64,000 nucleotides of DNA from Arsenophonus apicola (GTDB lineage Bacteria; Pseudomonadota; Gammaproteobacteria; Enterobacterales; Enterobacteriaceae), in the NCBI RefSeq assembly GCF_020268605.1, contig NZ_CP084222.1:2852001-2916000 (forward strand), in the 5' to 3' direction. This document shows positions 52,798 to 62,166 of this stretch, piece after piece. A model generated the notes under the pieces. The model searched no databases, was not told where the DNA came from, and saw nothing but the letters and a program-made list of their open reading frames with translations. Positions within the stretch are counted from its first letter, which is position 1, and each line of letters begins with the position of its first letter. The position numbers and the translations under genes were made by a program.

Positions 52798-53499
52798 ATG
52801 ATAATTCCTAGATTAGAAAAAGAGTGTGGTCATGCTGATTTTGGTTGGTTACAAGCACAGTATACTTTCTCTTTTGGTCACTATTTTGATCCTAATTTTA
52901 CCCATTACGGTGCTTTGCGAGTATTAAATCGAGAAATTATCGCGCCAAAAGCCACCTGTCGAGCCAAAAGCTATCCCAATATCGATATCATTAATTTGGT
53001 TTTACAGGGCGACGCTGAGTTCCACGATAGTGAAGGAAATTGCATTCATCAATCAGAAAATGAGTGCTTACTTTTCTCTCCGATCCATAACATAAGTTAT
53101 AGCGAACACAATACTAATCACGAAAAACCATTAATCCAATTACAATTATGGATCAATGCCTGTGTTGAATATTTCTGCCAACCACCACAAAAACGTAAAC
53201 TGATTAATAATAACTCATTGACATTACTTGCTTCACCAAATGGTTCGGAGAATAGCTTAAAAATCCGACAACAAACTTGGGTTAGTCATATTTATTTAAA
53301 AACAGAACAAAATATGACACTTAGCCTGAAAGGGAAAAAGAGTTATCTATATTCGATTACAGGAATAGTAAAATTAGAAAATAACAATCACAAAATTGCT
53401 TATATTGACTATAGTGATGGTGCATTTTTGATGCAGGAACAAAAGGTAAAATTAACTGCCCAAACAGATTTTCGTGGCATGTTGGTTTATTTAAATTAA
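52798..53499 (+). CDS. yhaK: YhaK, pirin-like bicupin
   Basis: 233 residues, the same as E. coli YhaK, a cytosolic bicupin of the pirin family proposed to sense redox stress. Recognisable stretches are 'GWLQAQYTFSFGHYFDPN', 'GALRVLNREIIAP' and 'HDSEGNCIHQSENECLLFSP'. It lacks the full metal-binding set of classical pirins. Divergent from yhaJ with a ~110-base shared promoter region; control by YhaJ is plausible. Confidence 0.92.
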   Translation: MIIPRLEKECGHADFGWLQAQYTFSFGHYFDPNFTHYGALRVLNREIIAPKATCRAKSYPNIDIINLVLQGDAEFHDSEGNCIHQSENECLLFSPIHNISYSEHNTNHEKPLIQLQLWINACVEYFCQPPQKRKLINNNSLTLLASPNGSENSLKIRQQTWVSHIYLKTEQNMTLSLKGKKSYLYSITGIVKLENNNHKIAYIDYSDGAFLMQEQKVKLTAQTDFRGMLVYLN

Positions 53500-53696
53500 A
53501 CATAAAATTGATAACTTTCAATAAAGTATTTAATAAAAAGATCGACAACCAATAAAAGTGATAGAATAAATATAGTTGTTTTAATAGATATAATTTATTT
53601 GGATGTCAGTGATAACCTTTTCATCAAGTTTTTAACTAGGATATCATCTTCAATCACCAACAACTTTTCTATTTTATTAATTGAAAGGTATAACTC

Positions 53697-55631
53697 GTGG
53701 CTGTGTTTACAAATCAACGTATTCATCAAATTTTTACTAATATTCAGACCGAAATTGTATCGCAAGAAGAACTTGCCAAGCGTTTTGGTGTTTCAACGCG
53801 AACCATACGTTCAGATATTAACGAATTAAATGAATATTTGCAGGGCTATGATGCGTGCATCGTTTATGAGCGCGGTAACGGATACCATTTAAAAATTAAT
53901 AATGAAGCCCTTTTTGCTACCATCAAAACGGAAAAAATAGCCGATGATGAAAATATTCCCCGCACCGCAAGAGATCGGGTTGATGCATTATTATTAAAGC
54001 TTTTAATGTTGCCATTACCCGTTAAACTTGATGATATTGCAGAAAAATGGTTTATTAGCCGCGGTACTATACAGCAGGATATGAGTATCGTCAGAGAATA
54101 TTTACATAAACATGACATCCAACTGGAAGGCATTCCACATCAAGGGATACGATTAAGCGGGGATGAATGGGCAATTCGTACTTGTATTACCGAAATATTA
54201 TGGCGGCGTTTCTCACAGGAAATAAATAAAGACATTGTTAAATTTAGTCTGACCTATCTTGATAATATTGATTTAACCTATATTGATAAAGTACTACAAA
54301 ATAGCCTTAGCCGTTTTGATATTTGACTGACTAACGAAGGCCACCAATATCTTATCTTTAATTGTGCTACCACTATTTTGCGTATTACTCGTGGCCGTGA
54401 ATTAACCACTTTTATCAATAACGAAATGGATCCTGTTATTCAGAACGCAGTGAAAGAAATTTCTAACGGGTTGATTTACTTTCTCGGCGGTGATCTATCA
54501 AAAGCTGAACAAGCTTACTTATGCACACAACTAGCTGCCCAACGTATTATTGGTAATGAACAGCCCACGCAAAAAACAGGTTTACATACCAAATTGCTTG
54601 ATCATATTTTGCAATATATAAACGACTCCTATAATTACGATTTACGTAATGATGAGAAATTAAAACGTGATTTGACCACCCATCTCGCCACTTTATTGAC
54701 TCGTTTACAATTTAATATTAATACACCCAATCCTTTACTTAACGATATCAAACAATTTTATCCTTTTGCTTATGATGTCACCCTCGATGCACTACGCAGT
54801 GCCAGTACCCTACTCCCTTACCCAATAAGTGAAGACGAACTTGGTTATCTGGCAGTCCATATTGGAGTAAGTTTGGAATGTAATTATGGTACCAGCCACC
54901 ATCACCCAACACAGGTACTAGTCGTTACTGATTCAGGCAACTCAACAGTACGCGTTATAGAAACCAAAATTATGCGTGAATTTCCACAACTAAAATTTAA
55001 TCGTGCGCTATCGTTACAAGAATATGAAGCCTTAGAGAACATCGATGAAGACTTTGTCATCACCACTATCCGATTAGCGGAAAAAAATAAGCCGGTAGTG
55101 AAAATCGCTCCCTTTCCAACTCCCTATCAATTGGAGCAAGTCGGGCGTCTTGCGATGATCAACCAAACCAAACCTTATATTATTGAACGATTCTTTGATA
55201 AACGTTATTTCATCATACTTAATGAAAAAATTAGCCAAGAAGCACTATTTAAAAAAATTTGTAAAAAACTCCAAGTCGATGGTTATGTCACAAACGATTT
55301 TTATCCATCGCTGATCGAACGCGAATCTATTGTGTCAACCTTACTGGGCGGAGGTATTGCCTTACCTCACTCATTAGGTTTATTGGCAAATAAAACGGTG
55401 GTTGTTACCATAATTTCACCACAAGGAATCGAATGGAATGCAGAAACTAAGGAAGTTGCTAATGTCATTTTTCTGCTAGCTATTAGTAAAGCAGACTATG
55501 AAGAAGCAATCGCTATTTATGAGTTATTCGTTACTTTTGTCAAAGAAAAAGCGACCAAAAGGCTAATTAATAGTAGAAATTTCAATGACTTTCAGGTTAT
55601 TGCCAAGGATAGCCTAAGTCGTATTAATTAA
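53697..55631 (+). pseudogene. PRD/EIIA-containing (BglG/MtlR-type) activator, interrupted by an in-frame TGA
   Basis: Starts at GTG 53697 ('aaagg' eight bases upstream). Frame open to TGA at 54324-54326 (codon 210), then in the same frame to TAA at 55631; 644 codons in all. Domains: HTH ('SQEELAKRFGVSTRTIRSDI'), Mga-type HTH ('DDIAEKWFISRGTIQQDM'), two PRD domains ('LAAQRIIGNEQ', 'ELGYLAVHIGVSLE'), an EIIB-like segment lacking Cys, and an EIIA with His in 'GGGIALPHSLG'. No AAA+ domain, so it should bind DNA rather than RNA or sigma-54 complexes. TGG to TGA (Trp) is one possible lesion. It is presumably the regulator of the operon that follows. Confidence 0.75.
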
Positions 55632-56119
55632 TAATTTCCACTTAATAGTGGAAAAGTGGAAATAATAAGCTAAAAGTGCCATTTTTAGTGATCATTATCA
55701 TAAGACAGGTAACTTTTTTATCTTTTTGGCTCGCCTCTTGCTCTTAGTTTGCTTTAAATTGGCAAGCTAAACTTCCAGAAACCTATTATTATTTAGCTGG
55801 CTATTTCCACTTAACCAGCTCACTAAATAAACAAATAATTAATCAACTTTACATTACCTAATCTACTGAAATAAAACAAAAATAATAATATTGCAACGTA
55901 TTGAATAACAATAAAAATAATAAAAAATCTACCCTTGATTTAGTTAAATTTCCAGTTTGATTAAAATTAATTCATTATTTTGGTCTTTATTTTTCCAGAT
56001 ATTTGCCAGTTTAAAGTGGAAATGTTTCCTCTCCAAAACCATACTGGAAAGAACTAAAGTTATTCACAATAGCAAAAGACTGGTTTTATTTTAATTTCCA
56101 AATGGGATAGCGAAAGTTT
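55632..56119. promoter_or_regulatory. Upstream region of the PRD-regulated operon with repeated TTTCCACTT motifs
   Basis: 488 bases. The 9-mer TTTCCACTT or its complement occurs at 55635-55643, 55654-55662 (reverse), 55804-55812 and 56014-56022 (reverse); a further agtggaaa at 55647-55654 forms an inverted repeat with the first copy. Shorter tttcca/tggaaa copies occur elsewhere. They are candidate operators for the adjacent regulator. No gene is visible. Confidence 0.55.
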
Positions 56120-56458
56120 ATGAGTGAATCCTCAATTGTTTTTAATGTCGCAAAAGATAACCTGGATGTAGAGACTGTCACCAATAAATTAATTTCTATT
56201 ATCGATGGCTGGCTAAAAGCGGAAGGGGCCCATACAACTGATGTTCAACAACAGATGCTACGTTCTCACGTTAAAGCAATGGTAGAGAGAGCAAAAACAG
56301 GTGAGTCTCTGCCTGAAGTGGATGTCTCACTGTTTGAAGAAATATCGCCTGAATCTATAGCCTTGGCCGAGAAAGTTGTTAATACCTTGCCTGGCCTGGC
56401 ATACGAAGAGGCTTATCTGCTCTCAGTTCATTTTGAAGTAGCACGTTCTAACTCTTAA
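56120..56458 (+). CDS. Stand-alone PRD domain protein
   Basis: 112 residues forming a single PTS regulation domain. Candidate phosphorylatable histidines are H50 ('RSHVKAMVERA') and H104 ('LSVHFEVA'), with the 'LPGLAYEEAYLLSVHFE' end typical of PRDs. There is no DNA- or RNA-binding part. It is the first gene of an eight-gene operon and suggests that the operon's activity is read out through PTS phosphorylation. The Shine-Dalgarno is weak. In other enterobacteria the same small PRD protein heads this operon (from memory). Confidence 0.85.
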   Translation: MSESSIVFNVAKDNLDVETVTNKLISIIDGWLKAEGAHTTDVQQQMLRSHVKAMVERAKTGESLPEVDVSLFEEISPESIALAEKVVNTLPGLAYEEAYLLSVHFEVARSNS

Positions 56459-56478
56459 AGATAATAGGAGAATTAAAT

Positions 56479-56844
56479 ATGAAACAGATCCATGTCGTTA
56501 TTGGTGATCGTTTAGGCAAAGGACAAAAAGTGGCTGCCGGTGTTGAAGCTGCTGGTGGTAAAGCAACCGTCATTCCTGGCGTTGCTGCTGATATGAAGTT
56601 AGGCGACGTAATGAAAGAGCATAATGCAGACCTAGGGATCTCATTCTGTGGTAGTGGCGGTGCAGGTGCCATCACTGCACAGACTAAGTATGGTTATAAA
56701 GCACGTTATGGTATGCGTTCGATTGAAGAAGGCGAAACGGCGATTGCAGATGGCTGTAATGTCCTCGGGTTTGGTTTTATGGATAAAGAAGAGTTGGGCG
56801 AACGTTTAGTCAAAGCATTTAATAAGAAACATGGCAATGCATGA
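56479..56844 (+). CDS. Glycine-rich SFCGS family protein
   Basis: 121 residues after 'aggag'. The family name-giving motif is 'GISFCGSGGAGAITAQ' with C57. The N-terminal 'HVVIGDRLGKGQKVAAGVEA' has a Rossmann-like beta-loop-alpha look similar to PTS EIIB proteins, but with Asp where EIIB has Cys. No molecular function is known to me. It overlaps the next gene (ATGA). Always found, as far as I recall, with DUF4310/4311/4312, so it should be a soluble part of that system. Confidence 0.88.
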   Translation: MKQIHVVIGDRLGKGQKVAAGVEAAGGKATVIPGVAADMKLGDVMKEHNADLGISFCGSGGAGAITAQTKYGYKARYGMRSIEEGETAIADGCNVLGFGFMDKEELGERLVKAFNKKHGNA

Positions 56845-57140
56845 TGAAACAGAAAATGGAAACATCTGTACGTGTTAATGGTCAAGGGAATTCCCGACAA
56901 AAAGCACTTGCTGATGCACTAAGTTCAATACAACGTACCATACTAAAAAACACTGATAACATTCTGCTACGTATCGAACCGAAAGACATCACTGTTATCA
57001 GTGCTAAAGTAAAAACGACAACAGAAAGGTTTCTTTTTTTATTCTTACCTCGCAAGCGTGAATATTTCTCTGTTGTTTTAGATGTTTCATTAGATATCAC
57101 CTTGCTAAATGTTAAAGAAATCACATTTACCGATGAATAA
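56841..57140 (+). CDS. DUF4312 family protein
   Basis: 99 residues, soluble, with alternating beta/alpha pattern ('SVRVNGQGNSRQKALADALS', 'DNILLRIEPKDITVISAKVK', 'KREYFSVVLDVSLDITLLNV'). The start overlaps the SFCGS stop by four bases (ATGA); an ATG three bases later is equally possible. No motif with known function. Assigned to DUF4312 from its position and pattern. It precedes the two membrane proteins, so it may be their cytosolic partner. Confidence 0.82.
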   Translation: MMKQKMETSVRVNGQGNSRQKALADALSSIQRTILKNTDNILLRIEPKDITVISAKVKTTTERFLFLFLPRKREYFSVVLDVSLDITLLNVKEITFTDE

Positions 57141-57167
57141 TCGGTATCTTGATTTGGAGAAAAAGTC

Positions 57168-57959
57168 ATGGGCGAGACAACGTCTTTTTTAGAAATACTC
57201 GGCATGTCCCTAATTATCGGTGGCTTATGTGGTTTTGGCCTCGGTGCAGGTGCTGCGCGTATGTTTCACGCACCCACCGTTCAAGGTATGGGAGCTTTCC
57301 GTACATTAGGTGAATTAAATTCCTGTGAAGGCGATCCTGCTTCTCACTTTTCATTCGGCTTAGGTTTTTTCTTCAATGCTTGGGCATCATCTGTTGCTGC
57401 TGGTGCTTTTACGCAAGACGTTGATCACCGAATTATACCCAACTGGGGTACCGCCGTTTTGATGATCAAAAACCGCAATGTCGCAGAAACAATGCATAAT
57501 CCGAAGAAAATGGCTATTGCCTGTGCCATTATCGGTGCCATAGTGGTTGCTTTCTTAAATACAACGGCTTCTGCTGTGCCTGCTGCGCTACAAACAACGG
57601 CAATTAATGTCTTAGTCCCTGCGGCAAATTTATTAGTCGAAATCGTCATGCCGGTTATCTTCTGGTTAGCCGCCATGGATGCTGGTCGGCGTTCTGGCTT
57701 TTGGGCAACGCTGTTTGGCGGTTGTGCACAACTTGTTATGAGCAATGCCATTCCAGGTCTGGTACTTGGGATTTTAATTGGTAAAGGCGTCGACGATAGT
57801 GGCTGGACAAAAATTACCCGCACTATGATGATAGCAGTGATTTTATTGTTCGTACTCAGTGCCTTCTTCCGCGGATTTGATATCAAAATACTCGAATCTT
57901 TCCATCTTGGTGCACCAAACTGGCTGCAACATATCCACCAAATCATGAGTGGAGAATAA
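57168..57959 (+). CDS. DUF4311 membrane protein
   Basis: 263 residues after 'ggag'. Hydrophobic, about six to seven transmembrane segments, glycine-rich ('IIGGLCGFGLGAGAARMFHA', 'VPAANLLVEIVMPVIFWLA', 'MSNAIPGLVLGILIGKGVDD'). Conserved-looking polar spots are 'NSCEGDPASHFSFG' and 'QDVDHRIIPNWGTA'. Together with DUF4310 (two bases downstream) it looks like a two-subunit permease; the sizes recall the mannose-type PTS pair EIIC/EIID, but I see no clear homology. Confidence 0.85.
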   Translation: MGETTSFLEILGMSLIIGGLCGFGLGAGAARMFHAPTVQGMGAFRTLGELNSCEGDPASHFSFGLGFFFNAWASSVAAGAFTQDVDHRIIPNWGTAVLMIKNRNVAETMHNPKKMAIACAIIGAIVVAFLNTTASAVPAALQTTAINVLVPAANLLVEIVMPVIFWLAAMDAGRRSGFWATLFGGCAQLVMSNAIPGLVLGILIGKGVDDSGWTKITRTMMIAVILLFVLSAFFRGFDIKILESFHLGAPNWLQHIHQIMSGE

Positions 57960-57961
57960 TT

Positions 57962-58612
57962 ATGACAACGGAAATCAATAAAAAAGACTTTTGGTATGCA
58001 GAGTGGTCATTTCCTCTGTTTGTTGGACTTCTATCCGCCGGTATCTTTGCCGGCACCCATATGTATGTCGTTTATGGCTTTGGCGCTTTCAATGAAGTTG
58101 CCTTTGTGGCTATGCTACGTTCTGGTCTTGATACCGGTGTCTTTGGTGCAGTGGCGGCATTTGGTGCTAGTTTCCTCTTTGCCCGTATTATTGAAGGATC
58201 ACTGGTAGGGATCTTGGATATCGGTGGTGCGTTGCAAACTGGACTTGGTTTAGGCGTACCAGCGCTATTACTTGCTAGTGGTATGGACTTTTTGGTCACC
58301 AATTTCTGGGCATCGCTGATGACCGGCTTAGTATTAGGTATCGTTATTGGTTGTATCATTATCTTCGCCCGCAAATTTACCGTTGGACAAACTAATTCCA
58401 CCTTCGGGGCTGATGTCATGATGGGTGCAGGTAACACCTCTGGTCGGTTTTTAGGGCCGTTGATCATCTTAGCCGCGATGGCAGCCTCGATTCCAATTGG
58501 TATCGGTTCGCTGATTGGTTCGCTACTTTTTTATATTTGGAAAAAACCGATTGCCGGCGGAGCAATACTCGGTGCGATGGTTCTGGGCTATTTCTTCACT
58601 ATCGCCGCCTAA
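57962..58612 (+). CDS. DUF4310 membrane protein
   Basis: 216 residues, starting two bases after the DUF4311 stop with 'ggag' upstream. Five to six transmembrane segments, glycine/alanine-rich ('VGLLSAGIFAGTHMYVVYGF', 'GVFGAVAAFGASFLFARI', 'GADVMMGAGNTSGRFLGPL'). Probably the second membrane subunit of the same transporter as DUF4311. Function unknown. Confidence 0.85.
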   Translation: MTTEINKKDFWYAEWSFPLFVGLLSAGIFAGTHMYVVYGFGAFNEVAFVAMLRSGLDTGVFGAVAAFGASFLFARIIEGSLVGILDIGGALQTGLGLGVPALLLASGMDFLVTNFWASLMTGLVLGIVIGCIIIFARKFTVGQTNSTFGADVMMGAGNTSGRFLGPLIILAAMAASIPIGIGSLIGSLLFYIWKKPIAGGAILGAMVLGYFFTIAA

Positions 58613-58639
58613 ATTAGTAAGAAAATAAAGAAGGCTATT

Positions 58640-59779
58640 ATGAACGATCTCATTATCAAACAAGGGAAACTTATCAACGACCAGATCGTTGATATCTTAG
58701 TACGTGATAGCAAAATTGTTGCCATTGGCCCAGATGCTGCCAAAGGACAACAAGCAACTAAAATGATTGATTTAAAAGGCCAACTCTATATTAGCGCTGG
58801 CTGGATCGATGCCCATACCCATTGTTACCCAGAATCACCGATTTATTTCGATGAACCCGACTTAGCCGGCGCATCCTGCGGGGTTACCACACTAGTAGAT
58901 GCTGGTAGTGTCGGGGCTGACGATATTGATCACTTTTTTGCTGTTACACGTAAAGTCAAAACCAATGTTTATTCACTGCTTAATATCGCTAAAACAGGTA
59001 TTATTGCTCAAAATGAATTAGCCGACATGCAGCAAATTGATGAAGCTAGTTTACAAAAAGCTATCGATGATCATCCAGACTTTGTCGTCGGGATAAAAGC
59101 ACGCATGAGTAAAAGTGTGGTTGGTGAAAATGGTATAACTCCGCTTGTCAAAGCAAAAGCGATGCAGAAAAAAAGTGGGTTACCATTAATGGTGCATATT
59201 GGTAATAATCCTCCCAATCTCGATGATATCGCTGATTTGTTAACCAAAGGTGATATCATTACCCACTGTTTTAATGGTAAACCTAATCGTATTTTGGATG
59301 ATAATGGCAATTTAAAGCCATCGATTCAACGCGCTCTTGCCCGTGGCGTGATCCTGGATGTGGGTCACGGTGGTGAAAGTTTCAGCTTTAAAGTTGCGGA
59401 ACAAGCAATGCGTATTGGAACTTATCCCGATATTATCAGTTCCGATATTTACCACAAAAACCGTATCAATGGTCCAGTTTATAGTCTGGCTTTCGTAATG
59501 ACCAAATTTCTTTGTATGGGGTTCTCAATACAACAAATCATTGATTGTGTTACGAAAAAAGCTGCAGACCTGCTTCATTTGCAAGGTAAAGGCTATCTAG
59601 ACATTGGTATGGACGCAGACTTCACTATCTTTGATCTCAAAGAAGAGCGTACTCAACTTTCTGATGCAGAAGGTGAAGTACGCATTGGTAGCCATAAGTT
59701 TGTGCCTGTTGTTGCCATTGTTGGCGGTAAAGAAATCGTTTCCACAGAAAGTGAGTCTGAATATGCAATCGATTTATGA
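58640..59779 (+). CDS. Amidohydrolase/deacetylase-family metal-dependent hydrolase
   Basis: 379-residue amidohydrolase-superfamily enzyme. Metal ligands: H59 and H61 ('IDAHTHC'), bridging K153 ('VVGIKARMS'), H186 ('LMVHIGNN'), H209 ('DIITHCFNG') and D269 ('ISSDIYHKN'), the full binuclear set. The N- and C-terminal beta parts flank the TIM barrel. It could remove an acyl group or open a cyclic amide. It ends 17 bases inside the next gene, so they are coupled. Upstream of a DgaE-like lyase and a KDGP aldolase, it probably does the first intracellular step. Confidence 0.88.
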   Translation: MNDLIIKQGKLINDQIVDILVRDSKIVAIGPDAAKGQQATKMIDLKGQLYISAGWIDAHTHCYPESPIYFDEPDLAGASCGVTTLVDAGSVGADDIDHFFAVTRKVKTNVYSLLNIAKTGIIAQNELADMQQIDEASLQKAIDDHPDFVVGIKARMSKSVVGENGITPLVKAKAMQKKSGLPLMVHIGNNPPNLDDIADLLTKGDIITHCFNGKPNRILDDNGNLKPSIQRALARGVILDVGHGGESFSFKVAEQAMRIGTYPDIISSDIYHKNRINGPVYSLAFVMTKFLCMGFSIQQIIDCVTKKAADLLHLQGKGYLDIGMDADFTIFDLKEERTQLSDAEGEVRIGSHKFVPVVAIVGGKEIVSTESESEYAIDL

Positions 59780-60878
59780 ACAATATCAACTCAAAAATGT
59801 CATTAATGCCTCCGGTCGCATGACAATGCTAGGTGTTTCAACGCCCAAAGCAGAAGTTACAGAGCGCGTCGGTTATGGACTTAATCATTACTTTGAAATC
59901 AAAGATCTGGTAAATAAAACCGGGCAATATATTGCCAAGCTACTTAAGGTGGAAAATGCGGTGGTTGTTTCTTGCGCCTCAGCAGGAATTGCGCAATCCG
60001 TCGCGGCCGTGATAGTAAAAGATAATGCCGATTTACTTTATAATCTTCACACTTCTCATCAACCTGTTGCCCGTGAAATTGTCATACCAAAAGGACATAA
60101 TGTTAATTATGGGGCACCAGTTGATACCATGGTTGCACTTGGTGGGGGTGAAGTTGTCGAAGCCGGTTATGCTAATGAGTGTAGTGCTGCCCAAGTTGCT
60201 GCTAAAATTACCGATCAAACCGCAGCTATTCTTTATGTAAAATCGCATCACTGCGTACAAAAAAGTATGTTAACGGTAAAAGAAGCGGCACTAGTTGCTA
60301 AGAAACATAAAATCCCGTTAATTGTCGACGCCGCCGCAGAAGAAGATCTAATGGCTTATTATCAAGATGGCGCTGATTTGGTGATCTACAGCGGAGCTAA
60401 AGCAATTGAAGGTCCAACTAGCGGCCTAGTTATTGGTAAACATCAATACGTTGAGTGGGTTAAACAACAAAGTAGCGGCATTGGTCGCGCAATGAAAGTT
60501 GGTAAAGAAGGTATTTTAGGTCTAACACTGGCGATTGAACTTTACCTAACTGCCATAAAAGAAACCGGTAAACAAATGGTTGAGCGGATGTCTGACTTTA
60601 TCAGTGAGCTCAACAAAATCAAAGGTGTCAAAGCCCAAATTGTTTGGGATGCAGCTGGCCGTGATATTGCTCGGGCAGAAATAAGCTTCGATCAAAAAGC
60701 CATTGGTAAAACCACTTACGCCATGATGGCAGAATTGAAACAAGGCGATACCGCTATCTATTTTCGCGAATATAAAGCCAACGAAGGGAAAGTTGAGGCT
60801 GATATCCGTAGTGTTACTAACGAACAAATGAAAACAATTGTCTCACGCATACGCCAAGTTGTTACTGGAGTCAAATAA
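59763..60878 (+). CDS. DgaE-like PLP-dependent ammonia-lyase
   Basis: 371 residues from ATG 59763; the longer open frame upstream to 59604 merely overlaps the previous gene. SelA/cystathionine-type fold with PLP lysine K213 ('IYSGAKAIEGPTSG') and D189 ('PLIVDAAAEED'). DgaE of Salmonella dehydrates/deaminates D-glucosaminate 6-phosphate to 2-keto-3-deoxygluconate 6-phosphate; this relative likely acts on a similar 2-amino-sugar-acid phosphate. The next gene overlaps (TAATG) and encodes the matching aldolase. Confidence 0.88.
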   Translation: MQSIYEQYQLKNVINASGRMTMLGVSTPKAEVTERVGYGLNHYFEIKDLVNKTGQYIAKLLKVENAVVVSCASAGIAQSVAAVIVKDNADLLYNLHTSHQPVAREIVIPKGHNVNYGAPVDTMVALGGGEVVEAGYANECSAAQVAAKITDQTAAILYVKSHHCVQKSMLTVKEAALVAKKHKIPLIVDAAAEEDLMAYYQDGADLVIYSGAKAIEGPTSGLVIGKHQYVEWVKQQSSGIGRAMKVGKEGILGLTLAIELYLTAIKETGKQMVERMSDFISELNKIKGVKAQIVWDAAGRDIARAEISFDQKAIGKTTYAMMAELKQGDTAIYFREYKANEGKVEADIRSVTNEQMKTIVSRIRQVVTGVK

Positions 60879-61621
60879 TGGGAAAACAATTAACCCCTAA
60901 TTTTTATCATGATCGTGTTTGTCTGAATGTTCTGGCAGGCTCTCACCAAAATGCTAAAGAAATTAATCAAGCTGCTGAAACTTATGTCGTGGTTGGCGTG
61001 CTGTCGAAAAACTATGCTGACTTAAATAGTGCCATCGAAGATATGGCTAAGTATGCTGATGAAATTGATAATGCGCTTTCTGTCGGTTTAGGTGCAGGCG
61101 ATCCTAATCAATCTAATATGGTTTCGCAAATTGCTAAAGTTATTCAACCTCAACATGTAAACCAAGTATTCACTGGGGCGGCAACCAGTCGTGCACTATT
61201 GGGCCAAGAACAGACTATCGTTAATGCCCTTATTTCACCCACTGGCCAAGTTGGTAAAGTAAAAATTTCTACTGGACCGCTAAGCTCAAATTATCCTGAT
61301 GCCATTGTTCCTGTTGAAACGGCAATTGCAATGCTAAAAGATATGGGCGCAAGCTCAGTGAAATTTTTTAATATGGCAGGATTAAAATATCGCGAAGAGT
61401 ATCAAGTTGTTGCCGAGGCTTGTGCTAGCTGTGATTTTTACCTTGAACCAACCGGCGGTATCGACTTAGACAATTACACGGAAATTCTTAAAATCGCATT
61501 AACTGCTGGCGTAAAGAAAATTATTCCGCATATTTATAGTTCTATTATCGATAAAGCAACCGGTAATACCCGTCCTGAGGACGTCAAAAAATTACTTGAA
61601 ATGACTAAGCAGTGTTTATAG
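60878..61621 (+). CDS. KDGP aldolase family protein (DgaF-like)
   Basis: 247 residues. Expected to cleave 2-keto-3-deoxy-6-phosphogluconate into pyruvate and glyceraldehyde 3-phosphate. Features: 'RVCLNVLAGSHQNAKEINQA', 'LSVGLGAGDPNQSNMVSQIA', 'VKFFNMAGLKYREEYQVVAE' (with the candidate Schiff-base lysine) and 'DFYLEPTGGIDLDNYTEIL'. Last gene of the operon; its ATG overlaps the DgaE-like stop, and a strong hairpin terminator follows. Confidence 0.88.
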   Translation: MGKQLTPNFYHDRVCLNVLAGSHQNAKEINQAAETYVVVGVLSKNYADLNSAIEDMAKYADEIDNALSVGLGAGDPNQSNMVSQIAKVIQPQHVNQVFTGAATSRALLGQEQTIVNALISPTGQVGKVKISTGPLSSNYPDAIVPVETAIAMLKDMGASSVKFFNMAGLKYREEYQVVAEACASCDFYLEPTGGIDLDNYTEILKIALTAGVKKIIPHIYSSIIDKATGNTRPEDVKKLLEMTKQCL

Positions 61622-61683
61622 ACGCTATTGATAATAAATAATCGGTTTATCAATTCTATTGCATTTTAAATAGTTAAAAAGTA

Positions 61684-61720
61684 AAACCCCATTGTGAGTA
61701 AACTTACAATGGGGTTTTTT
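61684..61720. terminator. Bidirectional terminator between the PRD operon and rnpB
   Basis: Long hairpin AAACCCCATTGTGAG (61684-61698) pairing with CTTACAATGGGGTTT (61703-61717), with T6 on the plus strand and a shorter T-tract on the minus strand. It serves the operon ending at 61621 and rnpB from the other side. Confidence 0.88.
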
Positions 61721-61721
61721 A

Positions 61722-62099
<378 letters not shown>

Positions 62100-62107
62100 A
62101 ACGCCAA

Positions 62108-62136
62108 ATTATAGGGATTTAACATTAATTTGTATA
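62108..62136 (-). promoter_or_regulatory. rnpB promoter
   Basis: On the minus strand TATACA (62136-62131), 17 bases, then a perfect TATAAT (62113-62108); transcription would start near 62100. Confidence 0.7.
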
Positions 62137-62166
62137 GTTATTTATAACAGCTGGCCAACTGCTAAT

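Noticed and set aside
35873..54326. Genome-wide recoding of TGA as Trp
   Set aside because: dcuA, the amidohydrolase, the SFCGS gene and tnpA end at TGA exactly where their families end, and TGG is used normally.
59604..59762. Upstream extension of the DgaE-like gene
   Set aside because: It overlaps the amidohydrolase in another frame; the family start MQSIYEQY at 59763 is clear.
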